Source: Microcella frigidaquae
Lineage (GTDB): Bacteria; Actinomycetota; Actinomycetes; Actinomycetales; Microbacteriaceae
DNA: 64,000 nucleotides
Reading direction: 5' to 3'
NCBI RefSeq assembly: GCF_014200395.1
Contig: NZ_JACHBS010000001.1
Location: 2,108,001-2,172,000 of the forward strand
Shown: one piece after another, positions 50,994-60,688 of the stretch
Layout: the number at the start of each line of letters is the position of its first letter
How positions within the stretch are numbered: the first letter of the stretch is position 1
Notes under the pieces: generated by a model
What the model was told of the DNA's origin: nothing
The model's database searches: none
The model's input: the letters and a program-made list of their open reading frames with translations, nothing else
Made by a program: the position numbers and the translations under genes

Positions 50994-50999
50994 TAGGCT
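50994..50999 (+). promoter_or_regulatory. -10 box of the 51-kb membrane pair (leaderless)
   Basis: TAGGCT, then 6 nt, then ATG 51006. No ribosome-binding site. Confidence 0.5.
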
Positions 51000-51005
51000 C
51001 GGGGC

Positions 51006-51479
51006 ATGGCTCGACCTGTGCCCGACGATGACGCCGCCCTGCGGTGGGACGACGTCGACGACCCCAGCTACCTCGACCCCGGCGCCGCGGAGCCCGAGCT
51101 CGAGGCGGTCGGCGAGGCGGACGACGCGGGCGCCGCATCCGCTGCCGCGACGACGGATGCTGCGCCCGACGCCGCCGCTGGCGCCCCGCTGCCCGCCCCG
51201 GGCCTGCGCCTGCTCACGGCACTGTTCGCCCTCGTCTACGTGCTCTGGTCGGTCGGCTGGATCATCGGTGTGGGTCTGCTGCCGATCAGCGGCCCGACCC
51301 TGCTGATCGAGGTGCTGTACCAGTTCAGCGAGTTCCTCGCGATCATCGCCAGTGCGCTCTGGTTCGCCACGACCGTCTCGCTCACGCGCGACGGTCGGGC
51401 GCCGCACCGCATCGGCTGGCTCGCTCTCGGCACCCTCGTGCTGCTGCCGTGGCCCTTCGTGCTCGGGGTGGTCGCATGA
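51006..51479 (+). CDS. Membrane protein, unknown function
   Basis: Protein of 157 aa. The first ~60 residues are acidic/Ala-rich and soluble, then three helices (about 68-90, 98-121, 134-155). No domain is recognised. Leaderless start at 51006. It overlaps the next gene by 4 nt, so the two membrane proteins are made together. Confidence 0.7.
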   Translation: MARPVPDDDAALRWDDVDDPSYLDPGAAEPELEAVGEADDAGAASAAATTDAAPDAAAGAPLPAPGLRLLTALFALVYVLWSVGWIIGVGLLPISGPTLLIEVLYQFSEFLAIIASALWFATTVSLTRDGRAPHRIGWLALGTLVLLPWPFVLGVVA

Positions 51480-51793
51480 CCCGCCTGCACTACGGCGTTG
51501 CCGCCCTGCTCTCGATCGTCGTCGGTTGGTTCGTGTTCGACGGCGTGAGCTCGCTCGTCGGGCTGCCGGCGTTCTACGCCCAGCTGGGTGTGCCCGCCGA
51601 CGAGGTGCCGTGGGTCGCGCTGTGGATCGGCGTCATCCAGCCGGTCGTGTTCTTCCTCGCCGGCATCGCGATCGGCCATCGCCGACCGCTGGCGCAGTTC
51701 ACCCTCGTGCTGATCACGGCGCTCGCGGTGAGCGCCGCCGCCCGTCTGACGATCATCGCCGTCGCGACCGGCTCGATCACGCTCGTCGGCTGA
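51476..51793 (+). CDS. Small membrane protein, unknown function
   Basis: Protein of 105 aa with three helices (about 7-30, 47-66, 74-98). No family recognised. ATG 51476 overlaps the previous stop (ATGA). It converges with the DoxX-like gene, 8 nt away, with no room for a terminator. Confidence 0.7.
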   Translation: MTRLHYGVAALLSIVVGWFVFDGVSSLVGLPAFYAQLGVPADEVPWVALWIGVIQPVVFFLAGIAIGHRRPLAQFTLVLITALAVSAAARLTIIAVATGSITLVG

Positions 51794-51801
51794 GCTGCCC
51801 G

Positions 51802-52215
51802 CTATCCCGCGAGCCCCACCCACAGCACGAGCACGATCAGCAGCACCTGCAGCGCGAGCCGCGGCCAGAACGGCACGGCGAACGCCCCGAAGCGGTCGCG
51901 GTGCTGCGCCGCATACGCGTTGGCGGGGAACACGCAGACCAGGAAGACGGCGAGCGCGATGCCCGCCGCGGCCCGCGTCGGCTCCCAGAGCAGCCCGAGT
52001 CCGCCGGCGATCTCCGCGACGCCGGTCACCCACACCCAGCCGACCGGGCTGAACGGCCGCCCGAGGAACGCCCGCGGAACCATGGCCGCCATTCCGCGCA
52101 CCACCGGCGGCACGAAGTGCGTGATGCCGATGCCGACGAACACGACCGCGGTGATCACCCGGGCAAGGGCGACGGGGTCGCCGAGTCCGGTGGCGAGCTC
52201 CGGGACAGCATCCAT
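51802..52215 (-). CDS. DoxX-like membrane protein
   Basis: Protein of 137 aa with four helices, of the DoxX/DoxD-like group. Segments ITAVVFVGIGITHFVPP and GWVWVTGVAEIAGGLGLL are typical. DoxX proteins form redox-linked membrane complexes in some bacteria; for this one no partner is evident. The start at 52215 is supported by a CAGAAT box 6 nt upstream on the minus strand; a longer frame would run into the serA promoter. Confidence 0.8.
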   Translation of the reverse strand: MDAVPELATGLGDPVALARVITAVVFVGIGITHFVPPVVRGMAAMVPRAFLGRPFSPVGWVWVTGVAEIAGGLGLLWEPTRAAAGIALAVFLVCVFPANAYAAQHRDRFGAFAVPFWPRLALQVLLIVLVLWVGLAG

Positions 52216-52221
52216 GCCGCC

Positions 52222-52227
52222 ATTCTG
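52222..52227 (-). promoter_or_regulatory. -10-like box of the DoxX-like gene
   Basis: CAGAAT on the minus strand, 6 nt before the start codon, the same layout as for the LysE gene. Confidence 0.35.
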
Positions 52228-52331
52228 GCGGTGCGCCCTGCGATACCCTGAGAAGCACCGGTCGCCCCCACTGGCGTAGGCCACCGCATACCACCATGCC
52301 CCTGCTGGTACCCCTGCGTAAGGACCTCACC

Positions 52332-53924
52332 GTGAGCAAGCCGGTCGTACTCATCGCCGAAGAGCTGTCACCCGCCACCGTCGACGCCCTGGGGCCCGAC
52401 TTCGATATCCGCCAGGTCGACGGCACCGACCGCGGGGCCCTGCTCGCGGCGCTCGCCGACGCGAACGCGGTGCTCATCCGCTCGGCCACGCAGATGGATG
52501 CGGAGGCCATCGCCGCCGGCCCGAACCTGCGCGTCATCGCGCGCGCGGGGGTCGGCCTCGACAATGTCGACGTGCCCGCCGCGACCCGCGCCGGCGTCAT
52601 GGTCGTGAACGCCCCGACCAGCAACGTGATCAGCGCCGCCGAGCTCGCCATCACCCACCTGCTCGCCCTGGCCCGGCACCTGCCCGCGGCCGACGCGAGC
52701 ATGAAGGCGGGGCAGTGGAAGCGCTCGGCCTTCACGGGCGCCGAGCTGTACGAGAAGACGGTCGGTGTCGTCGGTCTCGGCCGCATCGGCGTGCTCGTCG
52801 CCCAGCGCCTCGCCGCCTTCGGGGTCGAGCTGATCGCCTACGACCCCTACGTGCCGCCGGCCCGCGCCCAGCAGCTGGGCGTGACCCTCGTCGAGCTCGA
52901 CGAGCTCATGCGGCGCAGCGACTTCATCACCATCCACATCCCGAAGACGCCCGAGACGACGAACCTCATCGGCGCGGACGAGTTCGCGCTCGCCAAGCCC
53001 ACGCTGCGCATCGTCAACGCGAGCCGCGGCGGCATCATCGACGAGGATGCTCTCCTGGAGGCCCTGCAGAGCGGCCGCATCGCCGGCGCGGGTCTCGACG
53101 TGTTCGTCTCCGAGCCGCCGACCGGCTCGCCGCTGCTCGGTGCCCCCGGCATCCAGCTCACGCCGCACCTCGGGGCCTCGACGGACGAGGCGCAGGAGAA
53201 GGCGGGCGTCGCCGTGGCCAAGTCGGTGCGCCTCGCGCTCGACGGCGAGCTCGTGCCCGACGCCGTCAACGTGGCCGGTGGGGCGATCGACCCGAGCGTG
53301 CGCCCGGGCATCCCGCTCATGGAGAAGCTGGGGCAGGTGTTCGCGGCGCTCGCCGATCACTCGTTCGCGAGCATCGACGTCGAGGTGCGCGGCGAGATCG
53401 TCGCGCACGACGTCGGCGTGCTCAAGCTCGCGGCCCTCAAGGGCATCTTCAGTCGCATCTCGAGCGAGCAGGTCAGCTACGTCAACGCCCCGCTGCTCGC
53501 CGAGCAGCGCGGCGTCGCCGTGCGTCTGCTCACCGAGGCGAGCAGCGAGGAGTACCGCAACCTGCTGACGATCCGCGGGGCCCTGAGCGACGGCACGCAG
53601 CTGAGCGTCTCGGGCACCCTCGTGGGCGCCAAGCAGGCGCAGAAGATCGTCGAGATCAACGGCTATGACGTCGAGGTGCCGATGGCCGAGCACCTCATCG
53701 TGATGCTCTACACCGACCGCCCGGGCATCGTGGCCGTCTACGGCAAGGAGTTCGGCGAGGCCAGCATCAACATCGCCGGCATGCAGATCGCACGCCGCGA
53801 GGCCGGCGGTGAGGCACTGAGCGTGCTCACCGTCGACTCGCGCGTGCCCGATGAGCTGCTCGAGCGGGTGCAGTCGGCGATCGACGCCCGCGTCATGCGG
53901 GCCATCACGATCGTCGAGCAGTGA
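52332..53924 (+). CDS. serA: D-3-phosphoglycerate dehydrogenase
   Basis: Type I SerA, 530 aa, first step of serine synthesis. NAD motif [14 protein letters not shown], catalytic Arg in [10 protein letters not shown] and His in [11 protein letters not shown]. The intervening ASB domain and the C-terminal ACT domain ([17 protein letters not shown]) give feedback by serine. GTG 52332 is chosen because AAGGA lies 7 nt upstream and [12 protein letters not shown] is the typical start; ATG 52296 is an in-frame alternative. The gap to the DoxX gene holds the promoter. Confidence 0.95.
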   Translation: MSKPVVLIAEELSPATVDALGPDFDIRQVDGTDRGALLAALADANAVLIRSATQMDAEAIAAGPNLRVIARAGVGLDNVDVPAATRAGVMVVNAPTSNVISAAELAITHLLALARHLPAADASMKAGQWKRSAFTGAELYEKTVGVVGLGRIGVLVAQRLAAFGVELIAYDPYVPPARAQQLGVTLVELDELMRRSDFITIHIPKTPETTNLIGADEFALAKPTLRIVNASRGGIIDEDALLEALQSGRIAGAGLDVFVSEPPTGSPLLGAPGIQLTPHLGASTDEAQEKAGVAVAKSVRLALDGELVPDAVNVAGGAIDPSVRPGIPLMEKLGQVFAALADHSFASIDVEVRGEIVAHDVGVLKLAALKGIFSRISSEQVSYVNAPLLAEQRGVAVRLLTEASSEEYRNLLTIRGALSDGTQLSVSGTLVGAKQAQKIVEINGYDVEVPMAEHLIVMLYTDRPGIVAVYGKEFGEASINIAGMQIARREAGGEALSVLTVDSRVPDELLERVQSAIDARVMRAITIVEQ

Positions 53925-53994
53925 CGCAGCACCCCCAGCAGACCCCGCACGTGACCCGGTGCGCAGCGACGCGCGTCGGACGAAGGAGGACCCC

Positions 53995-55041
53995 ATGACC
54001 CGCACCCTTGACCTCGCCATCATCGGCGGCGACGGCATCGGCCCCGAGGTGACCGCTGAGGCGCTCAAGGTGCTGCGCGTCGCGGTCGCCGGTGATGCGA
54101 CCGTCACGGAGACCGCCTACCCGCTGGGCGCCGAGCACTACCTGGCGACGGGCGAGATTCTCGACGAGGCGACGCTCGAGGCGCTGGCGCAGCACGACGC
54201 CATCCTGTTCGGTGCGGTCGGTGGCGACCCGCGCGACCCGCGGCTCGCGGGCGGCATCATCGAGCGCGGCCTGCTGCTGAAGCTGCGGTTCGCGTTCGAC
54301 CACTACGTCAACCTGCGCCCGACGTTCCTGGCCCCCGGCATCGCCTCGCCGCTGGCCGACCCGGGCTCGGTCGACTTCGTCGTCGTGCGCGAGGGCACCG
54401 AAGGCCCGTACGTGGGCAACGGCGGCCGATTCCGGCAGGGAACCCCGCACGAGGTCGCCACCGAGGTCTCGATCAACACCGCGTTCGGCATCGAGCGCGT
54501 CGTGCGGTTCGCTTTCGCGCAGGCCGCGGCGCGCCGCCAGAAGCTCACGCTCGTGCACAAGACCAACGTGCTCGTGCACGCCGGCGCGCTGTGGCAGAGC
54601 GTCGTCGACCGGGTCGCGCCCGAGTTCGCCTCCGTGACCGTCGACTACCTGCACGTCGACGCGGCGACCATCTTCCTCGCGACCGACCCGTCGCGCTTCG
54701 ACGTGATCGTCACCGACAACCTGTTCGGCGACATCCTCACCGACCTGGCCGCCGCGATCGGTGGCGGCATCGGGCTCGCCGCTTCGGGCAACCTGAACCC
54801 CGACGGCGCGTTCCCGAGCATGGTCGAGCCGGTCCACGGCTCCGCGCCCGACATCGCGGGGCAGCAGAAGGCCGACCCGACCGCGGCGATCCTGTCGGCG
54901 GCGATCCTGCTCGACCAGCAGGCGCTGCCGGATGCCGCGGCGCGCATCCGCGCCGCGGTGCTCGCCGACCTCGCCGAGCGCGGCAGTGCCCCGCGCCGCA
55001 CGAGCGAGGTCGGAGACGCCATCGCCGCCCGCCTGCGCTAA
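53995..55041 (+). CDS. leuB: 3-isopropylmalate dehydrogenase
   Basis: LeuB, 348 aa, NAD-dependent oxidative decarboxylation in leucine synthesis. The N-terminal [19 protein letters not shown] is typical. Substrate Arg residues are in [18 protein letters not shown], the Tyr in [10 protein letters not shown], metal Asp residues in [16 protein letters not shown], and the NAD loop in [20 protein letters not shown] precedes ATG 53995. Twin hairpins follow the stop. Confidence 0.96.
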   Translation: MTRTLDLAIIGGDGIGPEVTAEALKVLRVAVAGDATVTETAYPLGAEHYLATGEILDEATLEALAQHDAILFGAVGGDPRDPRLAGGIIERGLLLKLRFAFDHYVNLRPTFLAPGIASPLADPGSVDFVVVREGTEGPYVGNGGRFRQGTPHEVATEVSINTAFGIERVVRFAFAQAAARRQKLTLVHKTNVLVHAGALWQSVVDRVAPEFASVTVDYLHVDAATIFLATDPSRFDVIVTDNLFGDILTDLAAAIGGGIGLAASGNLNPDGAFPSMVEPVHGSAPDIAGQQKADPTAAILSAAILLDQQALPDAAARIRAAVLADLAERGSAPRRTSEVGDAIAARLR

Positions 55042-55084
55042 ACGGGCGCCAGCGCTCGTTCCGTTCGCGGGCGCCAGCGCCCGC
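55041..55084 (+). terminator. Twin hairpins after leuB
   Basis: AACGGGCGC-CA-GCGCTCGTT (55041-55060, one G-T pair) starts on the last base of the leuB stop. GCGGGCGC-CA-GCGCCCGC (55067-55084) follows. The two share GGGCGCCAGCGC, so they look like a duplicated terminator. The first is followed by CCGTTCG only. Confidence 0.6.
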
Positions 55085-55118
55085 CGATTGGCCTGAGATC
55101 CCGCCCGGGGTCGGGCAG

Positions 55119-55124
55119 TACGCT
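55119..55124 (+). promoter_or_regulatory. Candidate -10 box of ilvE
   Basis: TACGCT, 56 nt before the ilvE start; TGTAAC overlapping next to it is an alternative. No -35 is clear. Confidence 0.3.
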
Positions 55125-55179
55125 GTAACCCACGCTCTCCCGGCGACCCCGCGTCGCCGGCGACCTTCCGAGGACTCCC

Positions 55180-56292
55180 ATGACGACTCTCCTTCCGATG
55201 GCGACCCCCGACCTCGCCTGGGCCGTGACCCGCAACGAGGCGGCGAAGCCTGCCGCCGAGCGCGACGCGATCCTCGCCGACCCGGGCTTCGGCAAGCACT
55301 TCACCGACCACATGGTCGACATCTGCTGGAGCGAGCGCGGCGGCTGGCACCGCCCGCGCGTGCAGCCCTACGGCCCGATCAGCCTCGACCCGGCCGCGGC
55401 CGTGCTGCACTACGGGCAGGAGATCTTCGAGGGCCTGAAGGCCTACCGTCACGCCGACGGCTCGATCTGGTCGTTCCGCCCCGACGCGAACGCCCGCCGC
55501 CTGCAGCGGTCGGCGAAGCGCCTGGCGCTGCCGGAGCTGCCCGAGCAGTACTTCATCGAGGCGCTGCGGCAGCTCGTCGCGATCGACGGCGACTGGGTGC
55601 CGAGCGCTCCCGAGACGAGCCTGTACCTGCGGCCGTTCATGTTCGCCAAGGAGGCCTTCCTCGGCGTGCGGCCCGCGCACAAGGTCGCGTTCTACGTGAT
55701 CGCCTCGCCCGCCGGCGCCTACTTCCAGGGCGGAGTGAAGCCCGTGTCGATCTGGCTCTCGACCGAGTACTCGCGCGCCGGCAAGGGCGGCACGGGGGCG
55801 GCGAAGACCGGCGGCAACTACGCGGCCTCCCTCGTCGCGCAGGCGGAGGCGGCCGAGCACGGCTGCGCCCAGGTGCTCTTCCTCGACTCCGTCGAGGGGA
55901 AGTGGCTGGAGGAGCTCGGTGGAATGAACATCGTGCTCGTCTACAAGGACGGCACGCTCGTCACCCCGAAGAGCGACTCGATCCTCGAGGGCATCACCCG
56001 TGACTCGATCCTGCAGCTGGCGGAGGACCGCGGCCACCGCGTCGAGCGCCGCCGCGTGAGCATCGACGAGTGGCGCGAGGGTGCCGCCTCCGGCGACATC
56101 GTCGAGGCCTTCGCCTGCGGCACCGCCGCGGTCGTCACGCCGATCGCGATGATCAAGGCCGCCGACTTCACGATCGGCAGCCCCGACACCGCGGCCGGCG
56201 ATCTGACGATGTCGCTGCGGGCCGAGCTGACCGACATCCAGTACGGCCGGCTTCCCGACCCGCACGGGTGGATGCTGCGGCTGGACGCCTGA
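55180..56292 (+). CDS. ilvE: Branched-chain amino acid aminotransferase
   Basis: BCAT of fold type IV, 370 aa, final step of valine, leucine and isoleucine synthesis and the first of their breakdown. PLP lysine is in [15 protein letters not shown]. Typical segments are [22 protein letters not shown] and [14 protein letters not shown] 55180 follows CGAGGA. It is separate from the leuB transcript because of the hairpins. Confidence 0.96.
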   Translation: MTTLLPMATPDLAWAVTRNEAAKPAAERDAILADPGFGKHFTDHMVDICWSERGGWHRPRVQPYGPISLDPAAAVLHYGQEIFEGLKAYRHADGSIWSFRPDANARRLQRSAKRLALPELPEQYFIEALRQLVAIDGDWVPSAPETSLYLRPFMFAKEAFLGVRPAHKVAFYVIASPAGAYFQGGVKPVSIWLSTEYSRAGKGGTGAAKTGGNYAASLVAQAEAAEHGCAQVLFLDSVEGKWLEELGGMNIVLVYKDGTLVTPKSDSILEGITRDSILQLAEDRGHRVERRRVSIDEWREGAASGDIVEAFACGTAAVVTPIAMIKAADFTIGSPDTAAGDLTMSLRAELTDIQYGRLPDPHGWMLRLDA

Positions 56293-56296
56293 GCGC

Positions 56297-56758
56297 GTGC
56301 CCCGCATCGATCCCGACTACGCCCGAATGGCGATGGCGGCCCGCGCGGGCGTCATCGCGCTCGCTCTCGGGGGCGGCGCCGCCCTCGGGTTCCTGGGCAC
56401 CTTGGCGCACCAGTCGCTGCCGCCGATCGGCCTGATGATCGCGCTCATCACCCTCGGCCTCTACCTCGCGGGGTTGCGGGTGTGGGGCGGGGTGCGCGGG
56501 CCGGCAACGGCCGGCGCGGTTGGCGCCATCCTGCTCGTGGGACTCATGGCGAGCATCACCGACGGCTCGGTGCTCGTGCCCGGCAACCCGATCGGCTACG
56601 CCTGGCTCATCGGCGTCTCGATGATCGCGCTTGTGGTGCTCGGCTGGCCGCGCATCCAGCGGGCTCCCCGGCGCGCGGCGGCTAGCATGGAGGGCGGTGG
56701 CGCTGTGGCGCCCGCATCCCCGCGGTTCACCGAAGAGAAAGACCCCTCACTGCCGTGA
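56297..56758 (+). CDS. Membrane protein, unknown function
   Basis: Protein of 153 aa with four helices (about 14-35, 43-60, 70-87, 100-115) and a basic/Pro-rich C-terminal tail. No family recognised. Its GTG follows the ilvE stop by 4 nt. Its stop overlaps the ferredoxin start (GTGA). A TAGCAT (56693-56698) inside its 3' end could be an extra promoter for ferredoxin. Confidence 0.65.
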   Translation: MPRIDPDYARMAMAARAGVIALALGGGAALGFLGTLAHQSLPPIGLMIALITLGLYLAGLRVWGGVRGPATAGAVGAILLVGLMASITDGSVLVPGNPIGYAWLIGVSMIALVVLGWPRIQRAPRRAAASMEGGGAVAPASPRFTEEKDPSLP

Positions 56759-57072
56759 CCTACGTGATCGCCCTTCCCTGCGTCGATGTCAAGGACCGCG
56801 CGTGCATCGACGAGTGCCCCGTCGATTGCATCTACGAGGGCGACCGGATGCTCTACATCCACCCCGACGAGTGCGTCGACTGCGGCGCCTGCGAGCCGGT
56901 GTGCCCGGTCGAGGCCATCTTCTACGAGGACGACCTCCCGGCCGAGTGGAGCGACTACTACACGGCCAACGTCGAGTTCTTCAGCGAGATCGGCTCGCCC
57001 GGCGGCGCCGCCAAGGTGGGCGTGATCGCGGGCGACCACCCGGTCGTCGCCGCGGTGCCCCCGCAGGGCTAG
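56755..57072 (+). CDS. Seven-iron ferredoxin (FdxA/FdxC type)
   Basis: Ferredoxin of 105 aa with two clusters: CVDVKDRACIDECPVDC for the [3Fe-4S] half and CVDCGACEPVCPVEA for the [4Fe-4S] half. Length and the WSDYYTANVEFF tail match the mycobacterial FdxC group. It transfers electrons to cytochromes P450 or similar enzymes. The dapC gene follows after 7 nt; synteny of ferredoxin-dapC is common in actinobacteria. Confidence 0.94.
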   Translation: MTYVIALPCVDVKDRACIDECPVDCIYEGDRMLYIHPDECVDCGACEPVCPVEAIFYEDDLPAEWSDYYTANVEFFSEIGSPGGAAKVGVIAGDHPVVAAVPPQG

Positions 57073-57079
57073 CCCTCCG

Positions 57080-58183
57080 GTGACCCGCAGCGCGCTTCCC
57101 GACTTCCCCTGGGACTCCCTCGCGCCCTTCGCGGCGCGCGCCCGGGAGCACGCCGACGGCATCGTCGACCTGTCGGTGGGCTCGCCCGTCGACCCGACGC
57201 CTGCGGTGATCCGCGAGGCACTGGTCGCCGCGACCGACGCCCATGCCTACCCGCAGACGATGGGCACGCCCGCCCTGCGCGAGGCGATCGTGCGCTGGTA
57301 TGCCCGGCGCCGCGGCGTGGTCGGTCTGACGACGGATGCGGTGCTCCCGACCATCGGATCGAAGGAGCTCGTCGCCCTCCTGCCGCTGCTGCTCGGCCTC
57401 GGGCCCGGCGACACCATCGTGCACCCGCGCACCGCCTACCCGACGTACGCGGTCGGCGCCGCCCTGGTCGGCGCGACCGCGGTGGCGGAGGACGACCCCG
57501 CGCGCTGGCCGGAGGGCACCCGCCTCATCTGGCTCAACTCGCCGGGCAACCCCAACGGGGCGGTGCTGGGGGTCGACGCCCTGCGGGCGGCGGTCGCGCG
57601 CGCCCGCGCGCTCGGGGCCGTGCTGGTCAACGACGAGTGCTACGCCGAGCTGGGCTGGGGCGAGGAGCCGGTGCCGAGCATCCTGCACCCGGCCGTGACC
57701 GATGGCGACCGCACGAGCCTGCTGAGCGTCTACTCGCTGTCGAAGCAGTCGAACCTCGCCGGCTACCGTGCGGCCTTCCTGGCGGGCGATGCGGCGGTCG
57801 TGGGCGCGATGCTCGAGGTGCGCAAGCACGCTGGGCTGATCCCGCCGGCGCCGGTGCAGGCCGCCATGGTCGCCGCGCTCGACGACGACGCGCACGTGGC
57901 CGAGCAGCGCGAGCGCTACCGGGCCCGCCGGGTCGCGCTGCGCTCCGCGCTCGAGGGCGCGGGGTTCCGCATCGACCGCTCGGAGGCGGGCCTGTACCTG
58001 TGGGCGACCCGCGACGAGCCCGCCTGGACGACGATCGGCCTGCTCGCCGAGCACGGGATCCTCGCCGCGCCGGGCACCTTCTACGAGGGCGAGGCCTCGC
58101 GGCATGTCCGTCTGGCGCTCACCGCCACCGACGAGCGCATCGCGGCGGCCGTCGCGCGCTTGGCGCACCTCTCCAACGCCTGA
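57080..58183 (+). CDS. dapC: Succinyldiaminopimelate aminotransferase
   Basis: Class I/II aminotransferase of 367 aa, forming N-succinyl-L,L-diaminopimelate in the succinylase route to lysine. PLP Lys is in SLSKQSNLAGYRAAF, the Asn/Pro motif in NSPGNPNGAV and Asp-Tyr pair in NDECYAELGW. With ferredoxin upstream this is the usual actinobacterial dapC neighbourhood, and dapD and dapE are 1.5 kb away. GTG 57080 is chosen from the preceding gene spacing. Confidence 0.92.
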   Translation: MTRSALPDFPWDSLAPFAARAREHADGIVDLSVGSPVDPTPAVIREALVAATDAHAYPQTMGTPALREAIVRWYARRRGVVGLTTDAVLPTIGSKELVALLPLLLGLGPGDTIVHPRTAYPTYAVGAALVGATAVAEDDPARWPEGTRLIWLNSPGNPNGAVLGVDALRAAVARARALGAVLVNDECYAELGWGEEPVPSILHPAVTDGDRTSLLSVYSLSKQSNLAGYRAAFLAGDAAVVGAMLEVRKHAGLIPPAPVQAAMVAALDDDAHVAEQRERYRARRVALRSALEGAGFRIDRSEAGLYLWATRDEPAWTTIGLLAEHGILAAPGTFYEGEASRHVRLALTATDERIAAAVARLAHLSNA

Positions 58184-58225
58184 GCGAACCTCTTGGGGGG
58201 TGCCACACTGGTGCCCGGTTGCGCT

Positions 58226-58231
58226 TAGGCT
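58226..58231 (+). promoter_or_regulatory. Candidate -10 box of gltA
   Basis: TAGGCT in the 149-bp gap after dapC, with TGTAAC overlapping as an alternative. A 5' leader of ~95 nt follows. Confidence 0.4.
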
Positions 58232-58265
58232 GTAACCGGGTCACTCCCGGGCCGCCACCACCACC

Positions 58266-58310
58266 ATGGCTCGTGCCGGGACCCCGCCCCCACCACCGAT
58301 CACACCCTGA
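58266..58310 (+). other. Possible leader peptide in the gltA 5' UTR
   Basis: ATG to TGA gives MARAGTPPPPPITP, 14 residues with five prolines in a row, ending 22 nt before the citrate synthase start. No Shine-Dalgarno precedes it, so translation is doubtful. Five prolines would stall a ribosome without EF-P. Could also be chance in a C-rich leader. Confidence 0.25.
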
Positions 58311-58332
58311 TCACCCCATGCGAGGAGGCGCC

Positions 58333-59634
58333 GTGAGCGACAACGCTCCCACCGGAACCGACCAGAAGGCAACCCTGCACTTCCCGGGCGGTTCCGCCGA
58401 GTTCCCGATCGTCGCGAGCGTCGACGGTGCCTCAAGCATCGACATGTCGAGCCTCACGCGCCAGACCGGCCTCACCGGTCTCGACTACGGCTTCGTCAAC
58501 ACCGCCTCGACGCGCAGCGCAATCACCTACATCGATGGCGAGCAGGGCATCCTGCGCTACCGCGGCTACAACATCGAGGACGTCGCCGCGAACTCGACCT
58601 TCCTCGAGGTCGCCTGGCTGCTGATCTACGGCGAGCTGCCGACCGCGAGCGAGCTCGCCGACTTCGACTCGCGCGTGCGCCGCCACACCCTCCTGCACGA
58701 GGACCTCAAGCGGTTCTTCGACTCGCTGCCGCACCAGGCGCACCCGATGTCAGTGCTCTCGAGCGCCGTCAGCGCGCTCTCGACCTACTACGGCGACTCG
58801 CTCGACCCGCACGACCCCGAGCAGGTCGAGATCTCGACCATCCGCTTGCTCGCGAAGCTGCCGGTGATCGCCGCCTACGCCCACAAGAAGGCGATCGGCC
58901 AGGCGTTCCTGTACCCCGACAACTCGCTCGGCTTCGTCGAGAACTTCCTGCGCCTCAACTTCGGCATCATGGCCGAGCCCTACGAGGTCAACCCCGTGCT
59001 CGTGAAGGCGCTCGACCGCCTGCTGATCCTCCACGAGGACCACGAGCAGAACGCCTCCACCTCGACCGTGCGCCTGGTCGGCTCGACCGGGGCCAACCTG
59101 TTCGCCTCGGTCTCAGCGGGCATCAACGCGCTCTCCGGCCCGCTGCACGGCGGCGCCAACGAGGCCGTGCTCGACATGCTGGCCCGCATCCGCGACTCGG
59201 GCGAGGGCGTCGAGCGCTTCGTCGAGCGGGTGAAGAACAAGGAGGACGGCATCAAGCTCATGGGCTTCGGCCACCGGGTCTACAAGTCGTACGACCCGCG
59301 CGCCAAGCTCGTGAAGGCCAGTGTGGATGCGGTGCTCGCCGACCTCGGCGTCTCCAACCCGCTGCTCGAGATCGCGCGCGAGCTCGAGGCCATCGCCCTC
59401 GCCGACGACTACTTCGTCGAGCGCAAGCTCTACCCGAACGTCGACTTCTACACGGGCGTCATCTACAAGGCCATGGGCTTCCCGACCCGCATGTTCACCG
59501 TGCTGTTCGCGATCGGCCGCCTCCCCGGCTGGATCGCCCACTGGCGCGAGATGAACGACGACCCGGCGACGAAGATCGGCCGCCCGCAGCAGCTCTACAT
59601 CGGCTCGCCCGCCCGCGACTGGCCGCAGCGCTAG
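58333..59634 (+). CDS. gltA: Citrate synthase
   Basis: Citrate synthase of 433 aa, type II, condensing acetyl-CoA and oxaloacetate. Catalytic residues are in LSGPLHGGANEAV (His), MGFGHRVYKSYDPRA (His) and NVDFYTGVIY (Asp). GTG 58333 is favoured because GAGGAGG lies 4 nt upstream; ATG 58318 is in frame but would overlap that site. Monocistronic, between convergent dapD and the dapC operon. Confidence 0.97.
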   Translation: MSDNAPTGTDQKATLHFPGGSAEFPIVASVDGASSIDMSSLTRQTGLTGLDYGFVNTASTRSAITYIDGEQGILRYRGYNIEDVAANSTFLEVAWLLIYGELPTASELADFDSRVRRHTLLHEDLKRFFDSLPHQAHPMSVLSSAVSALSTYYGDSLDPHDPEQVEISTIRLLAKLPVIAAYAHKKAIGQAFLYPDNSLGFVENFLRLNFGIMAEPYEVNPVLVKALDRLLILHEDHEQNASTSTVRLVGSTGANLFASVSAGINALSGPLHGGANEAVLDMLARIRDSGEGVERFVERVKNKEDGIKLMGFGHRVYKSYDPRAKLVKASVDAVLADLGVSNPLLEIARELEAIALADDYFVERKLYPNVDFYTGVIYKAMGFPTRMFTVLFAIGRLPGWIAHWREMNDDPATKIGRPQQLYIGSPARDWPQR

Positions 59635-59653
59635 CCGACTCCGGCCGCCCGGT

Positions 59654-59699
59654 GGTCGCGGTTCGGGTTGCTCGCGGCGAGCATCCCGCACCCGCGACC
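59654..59699. terminator. Bidirectional terminator between gltA and dapD
   Basis: Three stacked stems: GGTCGCGG/CCGCGACC, CGGG/CCCG and TGCTCG/CGAGCA with a 3-nt loop. It spans from 20 nt past the gltA stop to the dapD stop, serving both convergent genes. Confidence 0.75.
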
Positions 59700-60688
59700 T
59701 AGGCGTGCAGGGCGGCGTTGAGCTGCACGCCCGCGCCCGTGCGGGGCAGCACCTCGACGGCTCCCGTGAGCGAGCTGCGGCGGAACAGTAGCCCCGGCAC
59801 GCCGGACAGCTCGGCGGCTTTCACGACGCGCGGCTGCCCGTCGGCACCGACCGTGCCGTCGACCACGACGACCTTCTGGCCGGCCGTGACGTACAGGCCT
59901 GCCTCGACGACCGAGTCGTCGCCGATCGAGATGCCGATGCCGCTGTTGGCGCCGAGCAGCGCGCGCTGCCCGATGGTGATGCGGTGCGTGCCGCCGCCGC
60001 TGAGCGTGCCCATGATCGAGGCGCCGCCGCCGATGTCGCTGCCGTCGCCGACGACGACGCCCTGGCTGATGCGCCCCTCGACCATCGAGGTGCCGAGGGT
60101 GCCGGCGTTGAAGTTGACGAAGCCCTCGTGCATGACGGTCGTGCCGGGGGAGAGGTAGGCGCCGAGGCGCACGCGGCTGGCGTCGGCGATGCGCACGCGC
60201 GGCGGCGTGACGTAGTCGAGCAGGCGCGGGAACTTGTCGACCCCGAGCACACTGATGCCCGCCTGCTGCAGCTGCGGGCGGCGCGCGTCGAAGTCGTCGG
60301 GGTGCACGGGGCCCGCGGTGGTCCAGGTCACGATCGGCAGGTGGCTGAAGATGCCCTCCAGGTTGAGAGAGTTGGGCTGCACGAGCCGGTGCGACAGCAG
60401 GTGCAGGCGCAGGTAGGCGTCAGGGGTCGACTGCGGCGCCGCATCCAGGTCGATCGTCACGGTGCGCGCCTCGCGCCACACGCCGCGCCGCGGGTCGTCG
60501 CCCTGCAGGTGCTCGATCTCGGCGGGCACGATGTACGGGTCGCGCCCGTGCGGCAGCGCGCCGAGCTCGGGGGAGGGGAACCAGGTGTCGAGCACGGTGC
60601 CGTCGGCCTCGCGCACCGTGGCGAGGCCGTAGCCCCAGGCGTGGCGGGTGGCGCGCTCGGAGTCGGTGGCGGTGTGGGGGCTCGACAT
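59699..60688 (-). CDS. dapD: Tetrahydrodipicolinate N-succinyltransferase
   Basis: DapD, 329 aa, actinobacterial type, transferring succinyl from succinyl-CoA to tetrahydrodipicolinate. The C-terminal left-handed beta helix has repeats such as RVRLGAYLSPGTTVMHEGFVNFNAGT and GRISQGVVVGDGSDIGGGASIMGTL. It acts as a trimer. It starts leaderless, with TAGCCT 6 nt before ATG 60688, in a mirror arrangement with dapE. Confidence 0.95.
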   Translation of the reverse strand: MSSPHTATDSERATRHAWGYGLATVREADGTVLDTWFPSPELGALPHGRDPYIVPAEIEHLQGDDPRRGVWREARTVTIDLDAAPQSTPDAYLRLHLLSHRLVQPNSLNLEGIFSHLPIVTWTTAGPVHPDDFDARRPQLQQAGISVLGVDKFPRLLDYVTPPRVRIADASRVRLGAYLSPGTTVMHEGFVNFNAGTLGTSMVEGRISQGVVVGDGSDIGGGASIMGTLSGGGTHRITIGQRALLGANSGIGISIGDDSVVEAGLYVTAGQKVVVVDGTVGADGQPRVVKAAELSGVPGLLFRRSSLTGAVEVLPRTGAGVQLNAALHA

